The notes under the pieces are model-generated. The model saw nothing but the letters and a program-made list of their open reading frames with translations. It had not been told where the DNA came from and made no database searches. Made by a program: the position numbers and the translations under genes. Shown here one piece after another: positions 1 to 9,759 of a stretch of 64,000 nt of DNA. The stretch is from Pneumocystis sp. 'macacae' (taxonomy: Eukaryota; Ascomycota; Pneumocystomycetes; Pneumocystales; Pneumocystaceae). Each line of letters begins with the position of its first letter. Position 1 is the stretch's first letter. Location: positions 1 through 64,000 of the forward strand of contig CM030726.1 in NCBI GenBank assembly GCA_018127085.1, given 5' to 3'.

Positions 1-3000
1 AAATTAGTCTAATTCTAACCTAATTCTAATCTAATCTGTGCTTCTTCTCTTTTCTTTTTATACTCCTCTTCTAATCTCACCTCTACTCACCCCACCTCCT
101 CTTATCAGCACACTGCACACCCTACCTTTCTGCACCGCGCACACGCACTTGTACCCCCTCCCCACCTTCCCCTCACCTTCCCTACCTCCCCCTACTCACT
201 TCTGGTGCACCCCTTCTTCCCACCCTATCTCTACCGCACACCTCCTCTGCCTCCCTTACCTCCCTCCTCACCCCATCCCTTACTGTGCACACTCCCACCT
301 TGCTACTCCGTGCACACCTCATACCTCACTGCTTGGTGCACACCTCCACCTTATCTTTACCTCTCACGAATTCCTGTCCACTCATTTTTGATCTGCTCGT
401 GAAAACATTTTATTTTAATTTCCCCTTAAATCCAATCCACTTCTACCCTCAATTTCAATCCAATCTTCGTGTCTACTTTTTATCTCTTGCATTTTTACCC
501 TTCAGTCACTATTTACTCCACCTCTTAGCAACTCTTATTCAATTCTTAGTTTACAAAAAATACTTTTTATTTTTCATTTCTTCTTAAATCTAATCTAAAT
601 CTACTTCTAAACTCATTCCAGTCTAACACTTAATTCTACTTCTTTTCTCTTTCATTTTTACCTTTCATTTACCACCTCCAACTCTGCTTAACTCTTGGTT
701 TTTGGTTTACAAAAAAATTTATTCTCTCTCAGAAATAATTCAATTCTAACCTAATGCTAATCTAATTCTACTTCTATTTCTTCTGTTCTGTTATTCTTAT
801 TTTTTACCCCACCAGTTCTTATCTCCACCACCACCCCACCCCTCTTATCTGTACACCGCGCACACCCACTTCTACCCCCTCTCTTGCTTATGTACACCCA
901 CACTACCCCTCTCCTACCTCACCCCCATCTCCCCTACCCCCTACCTCTGTGCTTCGTGCACACTCTCATCTCTTTGGTACACATTTTTTTCACATCCGAC
1001 CCCCCCTCCTCACCCCATCCCCTACTCTGCACACTCCCACCTTGCTGCTTGGTGCACACACTTATCTCGCTACCTCGTGCACATCTCCCCTCCTGCCTCA
1101 TCTCTCACTTTGTTCTTGTTCACTCTTGATTTATAAAAAACTTTTTATTTTATTCTTCCTTTCTTTAAATCTACCCCAATTCTACCTCAATATTTAGATT
1201 TACTCCTTATTTTTTGGTGTTCCTGTTTTCTTGTCCACCCTGTTTTTACTTCTGTCAATTCTTACCCAATTCTTGATTTATAAAAAAATTCTTTTTACTC
1301 TTTATTTCTTAAATCCAATCTAAACCCACATCTAAACTCATTCCAGTCTAACACCCACTTCTACTTCTCTTCTCTTTCATTTTTACCTTTTACCCACCAC
1401 TTCCAACTCTACTTAACTCTTGACTTTTGGTTTACAAAAAAATTATTTTTATTTTTAATCTATTTTTAAAGCTAATCTAATTCTATTTGTACTTCTATTT
1501 CTTTTGTTTTTTACTCTGTTCTTCACTTCTTATCTCTATCTCCACCACCCACCCCACCTCACCTTATCTACAACACCGAACACCCTACCTTTCTGCACCG
1601 CGCACACGCACTTGTACCCTCTCTCCTACCCTTCCCCACCTCCTCCTATCCCCTACCTCCCTCCTCTACTACTACTCCTGGTGCACCCCTTCTTCCCACC
1701 CTATTTCTACCGCACACCTCCTTTCCTACCTCACCCCCTACCTCTTACCTGGTGCACACACTCATTTCGCTAACTTGGTGCACACCATCTACCTCGCCAC
1801 CTCGTATATAGCCCTCTCCTACTCCCTATCTTGTTCTTGTTCATTTTTTATTTACAAAAGAAAAAATTATTTCCTTCTTTCTCCCCCAAAGTCTAATCTA
1901 AACCCATTTCTAAACTCGTTCTAGTTTAATTTTTACTTTTACTTTCTATTTTTTATACTTTTTGTTTTATCCATCACCTTATCTTTGCTTTTGTCAACTC
2001 TCACTCAATTCTTGATTTACAAAAAATTCTTTTTACCCTTCATTTCTTCTTAAATCTGACACAAATCTAAGTCTAATCTAACGCCCACTTCTACTTTTTA
2101 TCTTTTTTATTTTTACCCTTCACTTATCACCTCCAACTCTGCTTATCAACTCTTGATTTTTGGTTTACAAAAAAATTCTTTTTACTCTACTCTTAAAGCT
2201 AATCTAAATCTAATTTCTACTTCTACTTCTACTTCTTCTATCTTGTTACTCCTACTCTCCATCTCCACTTCCATCTCTTGTTCATCCTCCTCTTATATCA
2301 GCACACCGAACACCCTACCTTATCTACGGCGCACACGCACTTGTACCCCCTCTCCTACCCCTCTCCTACCCCTCCCCACCTCCCCTCCCCCTACCTCCCC
2401 CTCTACTAGTACTCACTGCTTCGTGCACACCACCTCATCTCTTTGGTACACACTTTTTTCACATCCAACCCCCCCTCCTCACCCTACCTCGCTACTTTGT
2501 GCACACACCTCATACCTCGCTACTTGGTGCACACCTTCCCTCTCGTAGACTTCCTCATCTACTCCCACCTGATTTCTTGTTCATCTTTGATTTACAAAAA
2601 ATATTTTATTTTTTACTCCCCTCTAACTCTAATCCAAATCCACTTCTAAACTTGTTCTAATCTAATTTTTACTACTTTTTATTTTTTATGTTTCTTGTTT
2701 TATCCATCACCTTATCTTTACTTAGCAACTCTTGCCCGCCTGCTCGTCACTTGCTCTTTGTTTACAAAAAATACATTATTTTTTATTCTTCTTTAACTTT
2801 AATTTAAACCCACTTCTAAACGCAATCCAATCTAACATTCACCTCTGCTTCTTATCTCTTGTTGTTCTTGTTTTATTCTTCACCTTATCGCCACCCCCAC
2901 TAACACCTGCCCACCTCCACCCCCTTTACATGAAACACGCTTTTTACCCCTCTTTCCTCCTTAATTTCAATGTAATCTTCGTGTCTACTTTTTATCTTTT

Positions 3001-5930
3001 ATACTTCTTGCTTTATCACCACACCTTATCTTTATCTTTACCTTTTGTTAATTCTTACCCAATTCTTGATTTACAAAAAATTCTTTTTACCCTTCATTTC
3101 TCTTTAATTCTAACCCAAATCCAAATCTAATCTAACGTCCACTTCTACTTTTTATCTTTTTATATTTTATCCTTTACTCACCCACCACCTCCAACTCTGC
3201 CTAACTCTTGATTTTTGGTTTACAAAAAAATTCTTTTTATTTTTACTCTACTCTTAAAGCTAATCTAGATCCAATTTCTACTTCTACTTCTACTTCTTCT
3301 ATCTTGTTACTCCTACTCTCCATCTCCACTTCTACCTCCCTCCCCACCTCCTCTTATCAGTACACTGCACACCCTACCTTATCAACACCGCGCACACGCA
3401 CTTGTACCCCTCTCCTACCCTTCTCCTACCCCTCCCCACCTCTCCTACCTCCCCCTACTAGCTGCTTGGTGCACACCATCTTATTTGCACCGTGCACATT
3501 TTTTTCACATCCGACCTCCCCCACCTGAGCCCATCTCCTTTGTACAGACACCCACCTCCCTACTTCGTGCACATACCTCCTACCTTGTGGCTTGGTGCAC
3601 ACCTCCTACCTCGCTACCTCCTGTAGACCTTCTATTCCTCACCTCATTTCTTATTCATCCTTAATTTACAAAAAAAAAAATTATTTTATTTTTTACTCTC
3701 CTTAAGTCTATTCCAATTCTACGCTCAATTTCAATTTAACTGTTGCCTTTACTTCTTATCTTCCGTGCTTCATGTTTTCTTATCTACCTTATCTACACCT
3801 TCTAACTTTCCTATTTTTGTTTTACAAAAAAACTTTTTATTCTTTATTTCTTAAATACAACCTAAATCTTACCCAAATCTAAGTCCAATTTAATATCCAC
3901 TTCTACTTCTTTTCTCTTTCATTTTTATCTTTCACCTACCACCTCTGCTCTTCTTATCAACTCTTACTTTTGATTTAAAAAAAATTTTATTTTTTCTCCT
4001 CTTAAAACTAGTCTAGTTCTAAGTTAAATCTAATTCCTACTTCTATTTCTCCTGTTCTGTAGTCTTATTTTTTATTCCACCACTTCTTATCTCCACCTCC
4101 ACCTCATCCACCTCCTCTTAGCACACTGCACACCCTACCTTTCAACACGGTGCACACTCACTTGTACCCCCTCCCCTCTTCTACTTCACCTCCCCTACCT
4201 CCCACCTCCCCCTACTCACTTCTGGTGCACACTCTCATCTCTTTGGTACACATTTTTTTCACATCCAACCTCCCCTACCCCACCTCATGCTACCGTGTGC
4301 ACACCTTATACCTTGCTGCTTGGTGCACACACTCATCTCGTTGCTTGGTGCACACCTTCCCTCTCGTGTACACTTCCTTATCTACCCCCACCTCATTTCT
4401 TGTTCACCCTTGACTTTGATTTACAAAAAACTTTTTACCCACTTATTTTTAAATCTAATCTAATTCTACCCTCAATTTCAATCCAATTTTTACTTTTACT
4501 CATTATCTCCTGCTATTCTTGTTTTCTTATCTACCTTATCTCAACCTCTAACTTTCTTGCTTTTGGTTTACAAAAAATTATTTTTATTTTTCATTTTTCT
4601 TTAACTCTAATTCAAATCCAAGTCTAATCTAACACTCACTCACTCTTGCTTTTTTTTCTACTTCTACCTTTTCACTCATTATCACCTTTACCTTCTTTCC
4701 ACAAATTTTACTTTTGACTTACAAAAAAATTCTTTTTATTTTTACTCTACTCTTAAAGCTAATCTAAATCTAATTTCTACTTCTACTTCTACTTCTTCTA
4801 TCTTGTTACTCTTTTACTCTCCACCTCCACCTCATCCACCTCCTCTTACTCTGCACACTGCACACCCTACCTTTCAGCACGGTGCACACTACTTGTACCC
4901 CTCTCCTACCCCCATCCCACCTCTCCCTACCCCCTACCCCCCTCTACTACTAGTCACTTCTGGTGCACACTCTCATCTCCTCGGTACACATTTTTTTCAC
5001 ACCCGACCTCCCCCACCCTCCCCAATCTTACCTCGTAGACACCCTCCTCATTGCTTGGTGCACACCTCCTACCTTACTGCTTGGTGCACACGCTCGCCTC
5101 GTCATCTCGTACTCCTCTCCACCTCATCAGTTCTTCGTTTTTTGTTTACAAGAAAAAAGCTTTTTACTCTATTCTTTCTCCCTCCAACTCCAATCTAAAC
5201 CCACTTCTAAACGCAATCCAATCTGATTTTTGCTTTTAATTATCTCGTATTTTATCTTTACCCACTATCGTCTCATTTCCACCTCATTCTTCTACTTTTG
5301 ATCTCCTGAAAAAAAATTTTTATCCTATTCTTCCCCTTTCTGAATCTAGTCTAATTCTACGCTTAATTTCAACCTAATCTCTGCTCCTAGTTTTTATCTT
5401 GTATTTTTTCCCTTTACTCGTTATCTACTCCATCTCATCAATTCTCTTGTACTTTTGATCTGCTCGAAAAAACTTTTTGTTCTTTATTTCTTAAATACGA
5501 GTTAATTCTAGCCTAAATCTGAGTCTAACACTCACTCACTCCCACATCTACTTCTTATTTCTTTTATTTTCACCCTTCACCCACCACTCCAACTCTGCTT
5601 ACCAATTCTTGCTTTTGGTTTACAAGGAAATTCTATTCTTTTTCTTCTCAAAACTAATCTAAGTCTGATCTGCACTTAATTCTACTTCTACTTCTTTTGT
5701 TTTCTTTTTATACTCCTCTACTCTTCACCTCTTGATCACCCTGCTTTATCTGCACACTGCACACCCTACCTTATCAGCACCGTGCACATCTTTCATGACG
5801 TCCCCTCTCACCTCTACCTACTTCGTGCACACTCTCGCCTCGCTGCCTGGTGCACACCTCTCCCCGCCTTGTTCCTGTTCACCCTTGACATGCAGGAAAA
5901 AACCGTTTATTCCATTCTTTCCGCCTCCAA
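1..5930. repeat. Pyrimidine-rich subtelomere-like repeat array, about eight ~730-nt units
   Basis: The plus strand is almost free of G and consists of C/T/A-rich text. A landmark (ACCGCGCACACGCACTTG-type, diverging along the array) recurs near 134, 853, 1597, 2328, 3387, 4147, 4878 and 5778, so the spacing is about 720-760 nt with two longer intervals. Each unit also carries several GGTGCACAC boxes in its C-rich half and TTTACAAAAAA boxes about every 150 nt in its T-rich half. Open frames here are Pro/Ser/Leu/Thr low-complexity strings without domain character, so I call no gene. Its position beyond the telomere-facing MSG gene suggests subtelomeric DNA; no intact telomere repeat is present at position 1. 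Confidence 0.8.
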
Positions 5931-6385
5931 ATCTCGTCGAAATCAACGCAAATCCCGCGCAAACATCTACTTTTGCATATTATTCCTTAATCTGCCCCCC
6001 TCACCCTCACCCTCTCCTCTGCCTTACCCCACATTTACCCCACATTTCCCCACACAAATTCTGCTTTTTCGGTGGGGCGTTTCCGTTTTCGGCCACAAAT
6101 GCGGGGTAGCCGCCCTCCCCCTCTCTTATCGGCCCTACCCCACACAAATTTTGTTTTTTTGCGGGGTAAATGCGGGGTAATTCCGGACTAATTTCGGGCA
6201 AACACGCGCGTCCCAGACGCGTCCAAAACATGCCCACACGCATCTAAAGCGCACACAGCACACATTCAGTGCAAGAGCAGGCTACACAAGACGGGGGAGG
6301 CGGCGTGCACAATGCGGGGGAGGCTGACGTGCACAGTACGAGGTGCGGGGAGGGCGTCCCGGTAAAATGCACTCATTATTCCCTA
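5930..6385. other. GC-richer transition between repeat array and first MSG gene, with GGGGTAA boxes
   Basis: Base composition shifts from CT-only to GC-rich. Repeated TACCCCACATT and CCCCACACAAATT boxes occur on the plus strand at about 6025-6060 and 6133-6150, and the inverted form GCGGGGTAA at about 6161-6180. G-runs and GTGCAC sites fill 6285-6360. The same CCCCACACAAATT/GGGGTAA text appears again upstream of this MSG gene at 9545-9572, so the gene is bracketed by related boxes. I see no gene here. Confidence 0.55.
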
Positions 6386-6422
6386 AATATACATGCCTGT
6401 CCCAAACCATATTTGCCCATTT

Positions 6423-9404
6423 CTAAATCATAACTGAAATCATCATCCCCAACAACAACCCCTTCATCACGCCCCACCCACGCATCCTCAGCGCCCTACT
6501 CGGCTTCACCTCGCCTGCCTCCTCGCCCTCTGTCGTACATTTTGTAGGCCTGCATTTTCTTGTCGACGTCAGCGTCACCGTAGAAGTAATGGTCGATGTA
6601 GATGTAGATGTGCTTGTGTGTGTCGATGTCTTTGTGATCCACGTATCCGTCGTTTTAATTGATTCGCATTTCTCTTCCACAGTCTTTCCATCTGGCCCGA
6701 CTGTCTCTTTTATCGTTATTGTTATATTCTTTGTCTCTATCTGCACTTCATGCTCCTTCACATCCAATGGCTTCACTCTCGGACATATTTCGTTTATTTT
6801 TTTGCATGCATCTTTGCATTCTTCACACTCCTTTTCAAAGCTACACTTCTTCACTGAATCTTCACACTCCTCCTTTAACTCTACATATAAACTAAATGCT
6901 TGCGATACTAAATCAAATGTCTTTATTTTGTCTTCTGTTATTTTTACTGCTGCATTTCTTTTTACAAGTCTAAACTGTGCTGTATTTTTTGCTGTACCCG
7001 CTGTTGCTTTATTTTCTTCCTTACTATCTGCTTTCTTCGTTGCAACTAAAACAAGATCTGCTGCTTTCATTGCTTCCTCTGCCTTATTTTTGATTTCTTT
7101 ATACTCTCCTTCTTTCACTTCCAGTTCTTTACTGATCTTTGTGAGTTTTTCCTTCAGTTCAGGGCACCACTTCTTCACTCGTTTAACAAGTCTTTCACAG
7201 AGTTCATTTCTAACATCATCATTCCTCTTTATTCCTTTTTTTGCGTTTGTACACAAAGTTTCAAGCCCATTCTTTGCATTTTCCCATTCAGTACAGTATA
7301 CGTCAAGTTTTGTTTTGCATTCATTCTTTGTTTTCAAACTGCCCTTTAATTCATAGAGTACTTTCTCTTCTAATTCCAGCTGTTTAATGACTGTTTTGCA
7401 TTGCATTTCAAGTCCTTTACAATCTTTATCTTCGGAAACTGTCAAATTCCTGCAACTATACATAAATTTGCTACAAAACGGCATCCAACGTCTACATATT
7501 TCTTCGTCTTTGCCCTCTTTCTTCGCCTTTTCTACAATGCCTTCTTTTTCTATACGCCCACCCAGCACGGCGCACTTCGCGCCCACGTTTTGCGTGAGGT
7601 ACGTGCAGGTGGCGTTCGGCGCGACACACCCAAGCGCGTACCGCGTCCTCCCCCGTCTCCCCCACCCACTGCATCGCCCTCTCAGTGTTTCTACGCACGA
7701 CTCAAACTTATCCAGGTCACTGACCTTCTCCTGCAAGAAGACCTCCTCCAGCTGCTCCGCAACGCCCAGCCTTGCGCAGTGGTGCCTCAGCGTCCGGCAG
7801 GGCCACTCGATGTGCTTCGAATCCTGCCCCAAGTCTGCACACTTCTTCAATAAATCCGTGCAGTGCTGCCTCGTTGGGAGATCCCGGTTCTCGTTCAAGT
7901 GGTCTTGCAACAAGTCTGTCTTTATACGCAAATCTTCTAACAGCACACCGATTGTATCTGTTGGTTGCATACATAGCACAAACAGTTCTTTACTTGTGTT
8001 TTTCAACTCTTTACATGCTTCTATCAGTTTCTTTGGAAACTCCTCGGGCGATTTTCCAATTTCATAATAAAGCTTCCCTCGCAGCTTTTCCAGCAACATC
8101 TCATTTGCTAATGTGTCAAGTCCCTTTTTATAACACGCTGCCTTAAGATTCTTACATAAAGTTCTAAGAGACGTTTGGCTTTCATAGTAAAAACACTCAG
8201 ACTGTAACTCTGCACAATCATATTCAATAAAAACTTCTGATAATTCGCTCCATGACATAATTTCATTTTTTTTAAACTGTTTGTTTTCAAGTCTTCTAGT
8301 CAGAGCCTTCTTTTTTTCGTCAAATTCCGCTTTAAATTTTTGACATTTTTGGACATGCTCACTTGTATTTCCACACAAATTTTCTAAATCATCTGCAAGA
8401 TGCCTAAAAGTATTACATTTATCTTTGAGAACATTCTTGCATTTATTGTCGTCAAGCTCTGCATTGTCTGACAAAAACACTAACAAATCAACCGTTTCTA
8501 CTTCTAATACTCTTTCAATCAGAACTCCATCTGTTGCTGCTTCCTCATAAAGCTCCTTCAAATCTATTTTTTCTGCCAGTGTAGGTTCTGGCAGCGTAGG
8601 ATTAAATTGTGAACCCGGTGGTGTATAAACGATATCTGCTTTTTTGCACTTCTCTTTCAAACCACTGCAGTCTGGTTTGTTATTTTCACAGTTTTCCCCG
8701 TAAAAGTGACATTCTTTAAGCAATGAGTGCCCGTTTTCTTTTAATTTATCATTGGTTAGTGATTCCTCTATCTTTTTTTTTAAAGGTTCACACTTCTTCT
8801 GGGCTACTTTTACTAAATCATCGCATGTTTTGTCCGTATCAAGACACCTCTTCAACAATTCATTATTTTCTTGACCTATCGCTTTGCAAACACCCTTAAT
8901 CTTCTCTTTACATTTACCATCATTTTCAAGATGCCCGGAAAGCGCCCTCAAAAGAGCTTCCTCTGCCACCTCATCACGCTTCTTCTGGTAACAAGCGATT
9001 CTTAGCTCAATACATTTGTCTTTAAGTTCCGTTTCACATGCTGCTTCCAAAAACAAACATTGTTGTTCATGCTTTCTACAAACATCATCCGTTAATTTTG
9101 AAATATCTCCTATTGCCGTTTCAAGTTGTTTTTTAAATGGAGTGCATTTCTTTTCAACATTATCTTTCAATCCTGTGCATTTTCCTTCTGCTGTCTTATG
9201 GTCTTTACATGTTTCTTTTAGTTTTTCATCTATATTATCTAATCCATGATCTATTTTTCTCAATCCTTCACAGTATTCTTTTAGTTGTTGTTTGCATGGT
9301 GTTTCTTCTAAATTATCTTTTTTCAAAACCAATGCCAAAATATGCTCCTCGTCAATCCCATCATTCTGTGCTGCCTGTGCCCGCCTCTTGACCGCCCGCG
9401 CCAC
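6423..9404 (-). CDS. Major surface glycoprotein, classical (A1/family I) silent-donor type
   Basis: About 993 residues from the GTG at 9404. The product is a Pneumocystis surface glycoprotein thought to coat the cell and mediate host attachment and antigenic variation. The sequence shows an N-terminal ARAVKRR segment with a Kex-type KR site, then repeated Cys-rich modules (LKEYCE, QQCLFLEAAC, ELRIACYQKKR and similar), and a C-terminal Ser/Thr tract (TSTHTSTSTSTSTITST). It ends in a hydrophobic tail (GWGVMKGLLLGMMISVMI) that fits GPI anchoring. There is no ATG in frame at or upstream of the junction element before a TGA near 9460, and no signal peptide. This is what is expected of a donor copy read only after recombination into the expression site. 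The interval 7555-7920 is much more GC-rich than the rest, suggesting a conversion mosaic. Confidence 0.93.
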   Translation of the reverse strand: MARAVKRRAQAAQNDGIDEEHILALVLKKDNLEETPCKQQLKEYCEGLRKIDHGLDNIDEKLKETCKDHKTAEGKCTGLKDNVEKKCTPFKKQLETAIGDISKLTDDVCRKHEQQCLFLEAACETELKDKCIELRIACYQKKRDEVAEEALLRALSGHLENDGKCKEKIKGVCKAIGQENNELLKRCLDTDKTCDDLVKVAQKKCEPLKKKIEESLTNDKLKENGHSLLKECHFYGENCENNKPDCSGLKEKCKKADIVYTPPGSQFNPTLPEPTLAEKIDLKELYEEAATDGVLIERVLEVETVDLLVFLSDNAELDDNKCKNVLKDKCNTFRHLADDLENLCGNTSEHVQKCQKFKAEFDEKKKALTRRLENKQFKKNEIMSWSELSEVFIEYDCAELQSECFYYESQTSLRTLCKNLKAACYKKGLDTLANEMLLEKLRGKLYYEIGKSPEEFPKKLIEACKELKNTSKELFVLCMQPTDTIGVLLEDLRIKTDLLQDHLNENRDLPTRQHCTDLLKKCADLGQDSKHIEWPCRTLRHHCARLGVAEQLEEVFLQEKVSDLDKFESCVETLRGRCSGWGRRGRTRYALGCVAPNATCTYLTQNVGAKCAVLGGRIEKEGIVEKAKKEGKDEEICRRWMPFCSKFMYSCRNLTVSEDKDCKGLEMQCKTVIKQLELEEKVLYELKGSLKTKNECKTKLDVYCTEWENAKNGLETLCTNAKKGIKRNDDVRNELCERLVKRVKKWCPELKEKLTKISKELEVKEGEYKEIKNKAEEAMKAADLVLVATKKADSKEENKATAGTAKNTAQFRLVKRNAAVKITEDKIKTFDLVSQAFSLYVELKEECEDSVKKCSFEKECEECKDACKKINEICPRVKPLDVKEHEVQIETKNITITIKETVGPDGKTVEEKCESIKTTDTWITKTSTHTSTSTSTSTITSTVTLTSTRKCRPTKCTTEGEEAGEVKPSRALRMRGWGVMKGLLLGMMISVMI

Positions 9405-9405
9405 C
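9376..9405 (-). promoter_or_regulatory. Conserved recombination junction element (CRJE) of the first MSG gene
   Basis: These 30 nt read GGTGGCGCGGGCGGTCAAGA followed by GGCGGGCACA on the minus strand. They are identical to 12809-12838 at the start of the second MSG gene, while the sequence upstream of the element is unrelated between the two. In Pneumocystis a short element of this kind at the start of MSG genes is the site where a donor joins the single upstream conserved sequence. It encodes VARAVKRRA, with the protease site. Confidence 0.85.
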
Positions 9406-9428
9406 TCCCCTGCCAAATTCTGTCCCAC

Positions 9429-9759
9429 AAAGCAGCAGATAAGCTTGTCGTCTCAAACTTTCATGTAGAAACGAAGGCAGAGTGAGACGTGATCACTAGA
9501 GTGTGCCCCTTCTTATCTTTGGTGTCACGTGAAAAATCTAAAATTTGTGTGGGGTAATGCGGGGTAAACACGAAAATTGAATTACGATAAATGGAGATAA
9601 AAGACACGGTAACTGAGTATGAAATACTGATAAGATAAACATAAGGGATTTGTCAAAGGGTAACATAGGAGAATTACGCGAGGATATGTCTTTTCAAATG
9701 CACTTCATGTTAATCATTCCTTAAATATACATGCAGTCCCAAACCATGTTCATTCACTC
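9429..9759. other. Spacer between the two donor MSG genes
   Basis: A 331-bp spacer without coding character. It holds GTGTGGGGTAATGCGGGGTAA at about 9548-9568. Next to the stop codon of the second MSG gene lies a conserved block (AAATATACATGC then CCCAAACCAT, about 9722-9750) that also follows the first MSG gene at 6393-6415. Confidence 0.6.

Noticed and set aside
38..5240. Many 60-150 codon open frames rich in Pro, Ser, Leu, Thr and His
   Set aside because: They follow from CT-rich repeats with few stop codons, overlap one another in all frames and show no domains.
6589..7356. Open frame of 255 codons on the plus strand inside the first MSG gene
   Set aside because: It is antisense to a well-supported MSG frame; the composition (Phe/Ser/Val) mirrors its Lys/Glu/Asp/Thr codons.
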